Shown here: positions 59,931 through 64,000 of the stretch, piece by piece
Layout of the letters: each line of letters begins with the position of its first letter
How positions within the stretch are numbered: position 1 is the first letter of the stretch
NCBI RefSeq assembly: GCF_022201045.2
Contig: NC_068558.1
Location: 4,865,501-4,929,500 of the forward strand
Origin: Citrus sinensis
Taxonomy: Eukaryota > Streptophyta > Magnoliopsida > Sapindales > Rutaceae
Direction: 5' to 3'
Length of the DNA: 64,000 nucleotides
The notes under the pieces: generated by a model
The model's input: the letters and a program-made list of their open reading frames with translations, nothing else
Database searches by the model: none
What the model was told of the DNA's origin: nothing
Position numbers and translations under genes: made by a program

Positions 59931-62900
59931 ATGGCGGGGAATTCTGATACGGTGAGGCAAACCCCTCCTGGGATTTTGCTTATAAGAAAAATTAGAGGCA
60001 AAGATTGGAGCCTAACGACATATAGATACATAATTTTGTTGATTACTTTCATTGCATATGCTTGTTACCACGCCTCGAGAAAGCCTTCTAGCATTGTCAA
60101 GAGTGTATTATGCCCAGACCCGCTTAAGGGACCCAAGAAGAAGCCTTGGCCTATTGGTGAATTCTTTGTCAGGCAAGAATTTGTGGGTCTTGATCGAAAT
60201 GTATCCACAGCTAAGGGTTGGGATCCATTCAATGGAACTCATGGGACATCAAAATTGGGTGAAATAGATCTTGCCTTTCTTGCTTGTTACTCCGTAGGAA
60301 TGTTTGTTGCTGGGCATTTAGGTGATACTTTGGATTTGAGGTTGTTTTTGACTACAGGTATGGTAGGGAGTGGCATTTTTGTGGGGTTATTTGGCATGGG
60401 ATACTTTTTAGATATTCATGCGTTCGGTTTCTATCTTATTATGCAAATGGTTGCCGGTTTGTTTCAGGCCACTGGTTGGCCTTCCGTTGTGGCTGTGATT
60501 GGCAATTGGTTTGGTAAAAGGAAGAGGGGCTTGATAATGGGTGTTTGGAATGCGCATACTTCTGTTGGGAATATCAGTGGCTCCCTTCTTGCTGCTAGTG
60601 TTTTGGACTATGGCTGGGGATGGTCATTTATACTCCCGGGTGCATCTATTGTTATGGGAGGGATAATAGTTTACTTGTTCTTGGCTGCTTATCCTGAGGA
60701 TGTTGGGTTTCCTTATGCAAATGATCCAATCCCTGGTAGCGAGAGGCTGCCTAATGACGAAGAATCTCACATGCAGAAAGGAAAGACTGCGGCAGTGGAA
60801 AATAACTCTGGTATTAGATATGGGTCAGGGAGTAGGACAAGTGTTGGACTTCTTCAAGCTTGTTTGATACCTGGTGTGATACCATTTGCATTCTGCCTCT
60901 TCTTCGCAAAGCTAGTGGCATACACATTTCTGTACTGGTTACCATTTTATTTGAGTCAGACAGGTATTCTCTACCATCCTTTGCTTTCTGTTTTAAGTTT
61001 CTAGTTGTTAATGAAAAAGGGATTCTTGCAATAGATGCTCAAAATCTTGAATTTTCTTGTTTCGTAATCCAATCAACTAGAACAAATTAATTTTGGACTT
61101 CATGAAGAATAAGTTAGATTGTATCCAACAATGAAATTTTTCAAATTAAACATATGGTCACATGATTGTTGAATTGTGAACTTGGTATGAGGATGTACGG
61201 TTGATAAAGATAGCATGATAGATCATGTGACAGTTATTTGAAATTGTCAAACAAAAAAGAATAATTAGGCTAAAGTTTCTTATGTCTATGTTCTATTCTC
61301 TCTGACGCAATATCGGCTGTGAATTTCATTGCAATGTAAAATTAAATTCATGAGGCCTGATTAATCGTTTCTTCACCTGAAAGGAGCAATGTAATTGGTC
61401 GCATCATTGTTGAAAGCACGAGGTGGTTATCTGCTATATTACTTCATGTTCCTAAAATTGAAATTATTAGTTCTCTCCTTATAATGTTAATTACATATTA
61501 TGAGTCAGTGGTTTTTAAATGTCCATAATTTCCTATGGAAGACCTATTGCCTGATGCTCAGGTTCTCTGAGGGCGGTCACATTTAGGTGTTTCATGATTC
61601 TTGAATATTTGGAAAACTTGATACTTTTGAGTACTGGAAAGCCATGTCTGTAAAAAATTTCTTATTTGTTAGAATTTTCTCTTATGCTATAGGCATAATG
61701 TTTCCCTGTGTTCTTCATTTCTGTTTTCTATGCTTTTGCAGAAATTGGTGGAGAGTATTTATCTGTCAAGACTGCTGGAAACCTCTCCACCCTTTTTGAT
61801 GTAGGTGGAATTTTTGGTGGAATTATTGCTGGCTACATATCTGATAAACTTAAAGCTCGAGCTACTACAGCAGCCACCTTCATGTATGCTGCTATTCCAT
61901 CCATGCTTTTGTATCGCGCATATGGAAGTGTATCTCAGACAGTCAACATTGTACTTATGATGGTCGCTGGCCTATTTGTAAATGGGCCTTATGCACTAAT
62001 CACAACTGCAGTTTCTGCAGATCTTGGCACACATAGTTCTGTTAGAGGGGATTCTCGAGCACTGGCAACAGTCACTGCCATTATTGATGGTACTGGATCA
62101 GTTGGTGCAGCACTTGGTCCCCTCCTTACTGGATTCCTTTCAACACAGGGGTGGGATGCTGTATTTATTATGTTAATGGTTGGTGCTCTTATTGCGGGGC
62201 TTCTTTTGTCACGTCTTGTCATAGCTGAAATCACTGAGAAAATTAGAAGACCCGTAACTACAACAAATGGATGGCAAAATAATGAAGGTAACTTAATTGA
62301 CTTATTTACAAACGACATTGCACATATAAAATTTGGATGTGTATTCAAGTCAAGGCAGTTTTCTCTTGAAACCATGAGCCATTTATTCCTTGTTTGATAT
62401 TTAAGTGCTACAGCTTTTACTCTCCAATTGTTATGGAAAAAAACTGTAATTATGAAATAGAAATTAATAGTGTGTAGAAAATAATAATTTTGATAAAAAT
62501 AGTAGAGATATTATAGGTTTTTTATCATATAAGTGGAGAATCAAATTAACTTAGCTTCCAGCAGTTAGTGTTTACCAAACTCTTTCTCAGTACTAAACAA
62601 GGCTTTAGTTAATGATGGCTGCTAATCTTTTTGTATCATTTTAAGGTTAAGATATGTTCAGGGTATTCACCTAAGATATGAACAAACATGCTGATTTCCT
62701 TTTTCTTCTGTCAGTTTCCCCATAGAAAAGAACTTGAGTGGGGATAGGGATCCTAGAGAAATTTTTTTTTTTTTTTTCACCATTGCACATAGAGCATGGC
62801 TATAACCCAATATGTTGGGTAATTCCATTAATTCTTGTTAGAAATTGTTTTGCTTATCTGCCTTGTTGAAAACCCTTTTTCTTTCCTCCCCTTTTTTCTA

Positions 62901-62990
62901 CCATTGCATCTATTCTATAGGCCTAATTCAGAAATTTTCTGCTATTTTGCAGCTCCTGCTACGCAGCCACTTCTTAGGGACCGAAGTTGA
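59931..62990 (+). CDS. G3Pp4: Glycerol-3-phosphate transporter (MFS, G3Pp family)
   Basis: Membrane transporter of the organophosphate:Pi antiporter branch of the major facilitator superfamily, related to bacterial GlpT. Three exons, 59931-60963, 61742-62287 and 62953-62990, join in frame to 538 aa, the family's usual length. Twelve hydrophobic segments can be traced. The N-terminal half has [18 protein letters not shown] after TM1, [14 protein letters not shown] (loop 2-3, the MFS signature region) and [20 protein letters not shown]. The central loop is hydrophilic (about 260-310). The C-terminal half holds [20 protein letters not shown] and [20 protein letters not shown]. The last exon codes for only 12 residues ([11 protein letters not shown] plus the split codon); it carries a dileucine-like motif. 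A splice acceptor-like ATTACATAG directly precedes the ATG, so a leader intron is possible. The number 4 is by memory of gene order in Arabidopsis, not by sequence. Confidence 0.93.
62386..62604. mobile_element. Harbinger/Tourist-like MITE in intron 2 of the G3P transporter (219 bp)
   Basis: The left end TTCCTTGTTTGATA and the reversed right end AGCCTTGTTTAGTA agree in 10 of 14 positions and are flanked by TTA on both sides (62383-62385, 62605-62607). A 3-bp TTA duplication is typical of PIF/Harbinger. A related copy lies at 54838-55085. The element sits about 100 bp after the donor of a 665-bp intron. The 3-bp duplication is weak evidence by itself. Confidence 0.5.
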
Positions 62991-64000
62991 TCATCAGGTA
63001 TGCATCCTGAAGTTATAAAAGTTGAAGCGATTGAGACAAATGATAAACTATAGAAGTAGTAACAATAATAAGTGATGTATTTTTAGAAAGTTTTGACCGG
63101 TTTGGCTGTAGTTCATGTTACCTTCGCTAGTCAACTTTTTGTATAATGAATATGTGATGAGGAACGTGTAGAATTTCTTTCTTGTTGGAATTTTTATGCG
63201 AGTTGATTCAGTGGGAAATGAGGAAAAAGTAAAAGACTTCTGAAAGACACAGCCGGGGAACTTTGTTGTTCAATTGTGTGAAAGACTTCTGTGAGTACTA
63301 CACATGTTGTATGAGCAAATCTTGATGATTTTTGTGTTTGAAGAAAAATAAAATGGCATCGTTTGAATTTGTCAGATGCACTTCAACATTAGAATTGTGC
63401 TAATGCCACGGCCTTCTTGTTATGTGAGATTGTGTTTTGCTTATGGATGATGTAGATTTAATCATTTAATTTGTCAGTACTTTTAATGCCCAAGGTACAG
63501 ATAAAAAATCAGCATCTGGAATGGTCGACTTCATTTTTAGTAACTGATTTTTGCCCCCCGCCCAAAAAAAAAAAAAAATTGTTGAAGTTAAAAGTAATTT
63601 TTATGTATTTTTATAGTTTTAGAGTAAGATAATCAAAATTAATTGTATTAAGAAGCAATTTAAAAAACTTATGTCACAAAAAAAAAATAAAGAAAGGAGT
63701 TAATTGATTAATTCTCCAAGTTTTTTCTTTATTTGAATTTTATTAATAATGTGATTTTATTTTAATTATCTTTTTTCATAAATGAGGTGGTACAAAATTA
63801 ATTGTTGGCGAAAATGTTATCTCGATTATGAAATAAGAGAATTGAGATTCGAATTATATTTACATAACATTTAAAAGATTAACTTGTCATTACCCAAAAA
63901 GTTAACTTTTAATGGTAAGTTTATTTTATGGAATGAGAATATGGTGGACTCGGAATGAGATTTTAATGTTTATTTTGTAAAAATAAATAAGAATGAGAAT
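62991..64000. other. 3'UTR of the G3P transporter and downstream spacer
   Basis: The first few hundred bases should be the 3'UTR. Beyond about 63540 the DNA is AT-rich with long A runs, and nothing else is recognisable up to the window's end. Confidence 0.55.

Noticed and set aside
60055..60062. GCATATGC, a P1BS (phosphate-starvation) site
   Set aside because: It fits GNATATNC but lies within the first coding exon of the transporter; no copy was seen in the upstream region I scanned.
61989..62375. 128-aa frame on the minus strand
   Set aside because: Antisense shadow of the transporter's second exon.

Overview
This is nuclear genomic DNA from a flowering plant. The evidence is many short exons with GT-AG introns, very AT-rich spacers, microsatellites, several non-autonomous transposons and two solo LTRs. 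The protein families present include an expansin-like B, a SUVH methyltransferase, a plastid-targeted L19 and a plant GATA factor. Protein style and gene content suggest a woody eudicot (rosid), perhaps Citrus; the species is inferred, not shown. No rRNA, tRNA, CRISPR array or bacterial-type operon was seen.

Layout: expansin-like B (+, 2.1-3.4 kb); a SUVH5/6-type H3K9 methyltransferase (-, 5.0-8.05 kb) with a 2.9 kb 5'-leader intron containing a solo LTR with a hAT element nested in it; a second solo LTR (12.3-13.7 kb); an unrecognised 369-aa protein (+, 15.6-16.7 kb); a GATA26-like zinc-finger/ASXH factor (-, 18.4-24.0 kb); a gene-poor stretch (24.6-33.9 kb) with a hAT and a Mutator-type MITE; a 160-aa coiled-coil protein (-); Bax inhibitor-1 (-, 38.9-40.3 kb); a CDC7-like kinase in 15 exons (-, 42.3-47.6 kb); a VAP27-type ER contact-site protein (-, 49.5-53.6 kb); plastid ribosomal protein L19 (-, 55.6-57.9 kb); and a glycerol-3-phosphate transporter of the MFS (+, 59.9-63.0 kb).

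The genes do not form one pathway. They look like a conserved block of housekeeping and regulatory genes. From memory, homologues of EXLB1, CDC7-like, GATA26/27, BI-1, VAP, L19 and G3Pp lie close together in two duplicated Arabidopsis regions (around At4g17 and At5g47), so this window may keep the ancestral order. Possible regulatory links are E2F-type sites upstream of both the CDC7-like kinase and the unknown 369-aa protein, and an LTR carrying 14 MYB/MSA-core motifs between the SUVH gene and that protein.

I rebuilt exon structures by hand from splice sites. All ten coding genes keep an open frame from ATG to stop with the joins given; eight are spliced and two (SUVH and the 369-aa protein) have a single coding exon. 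I found no convincing new biological system. The best leads are the uncharacterised 369-aa candidate cell-cycle protein, the TE-laden intron of the SUVH gene, and the motif-dense solo LTR.
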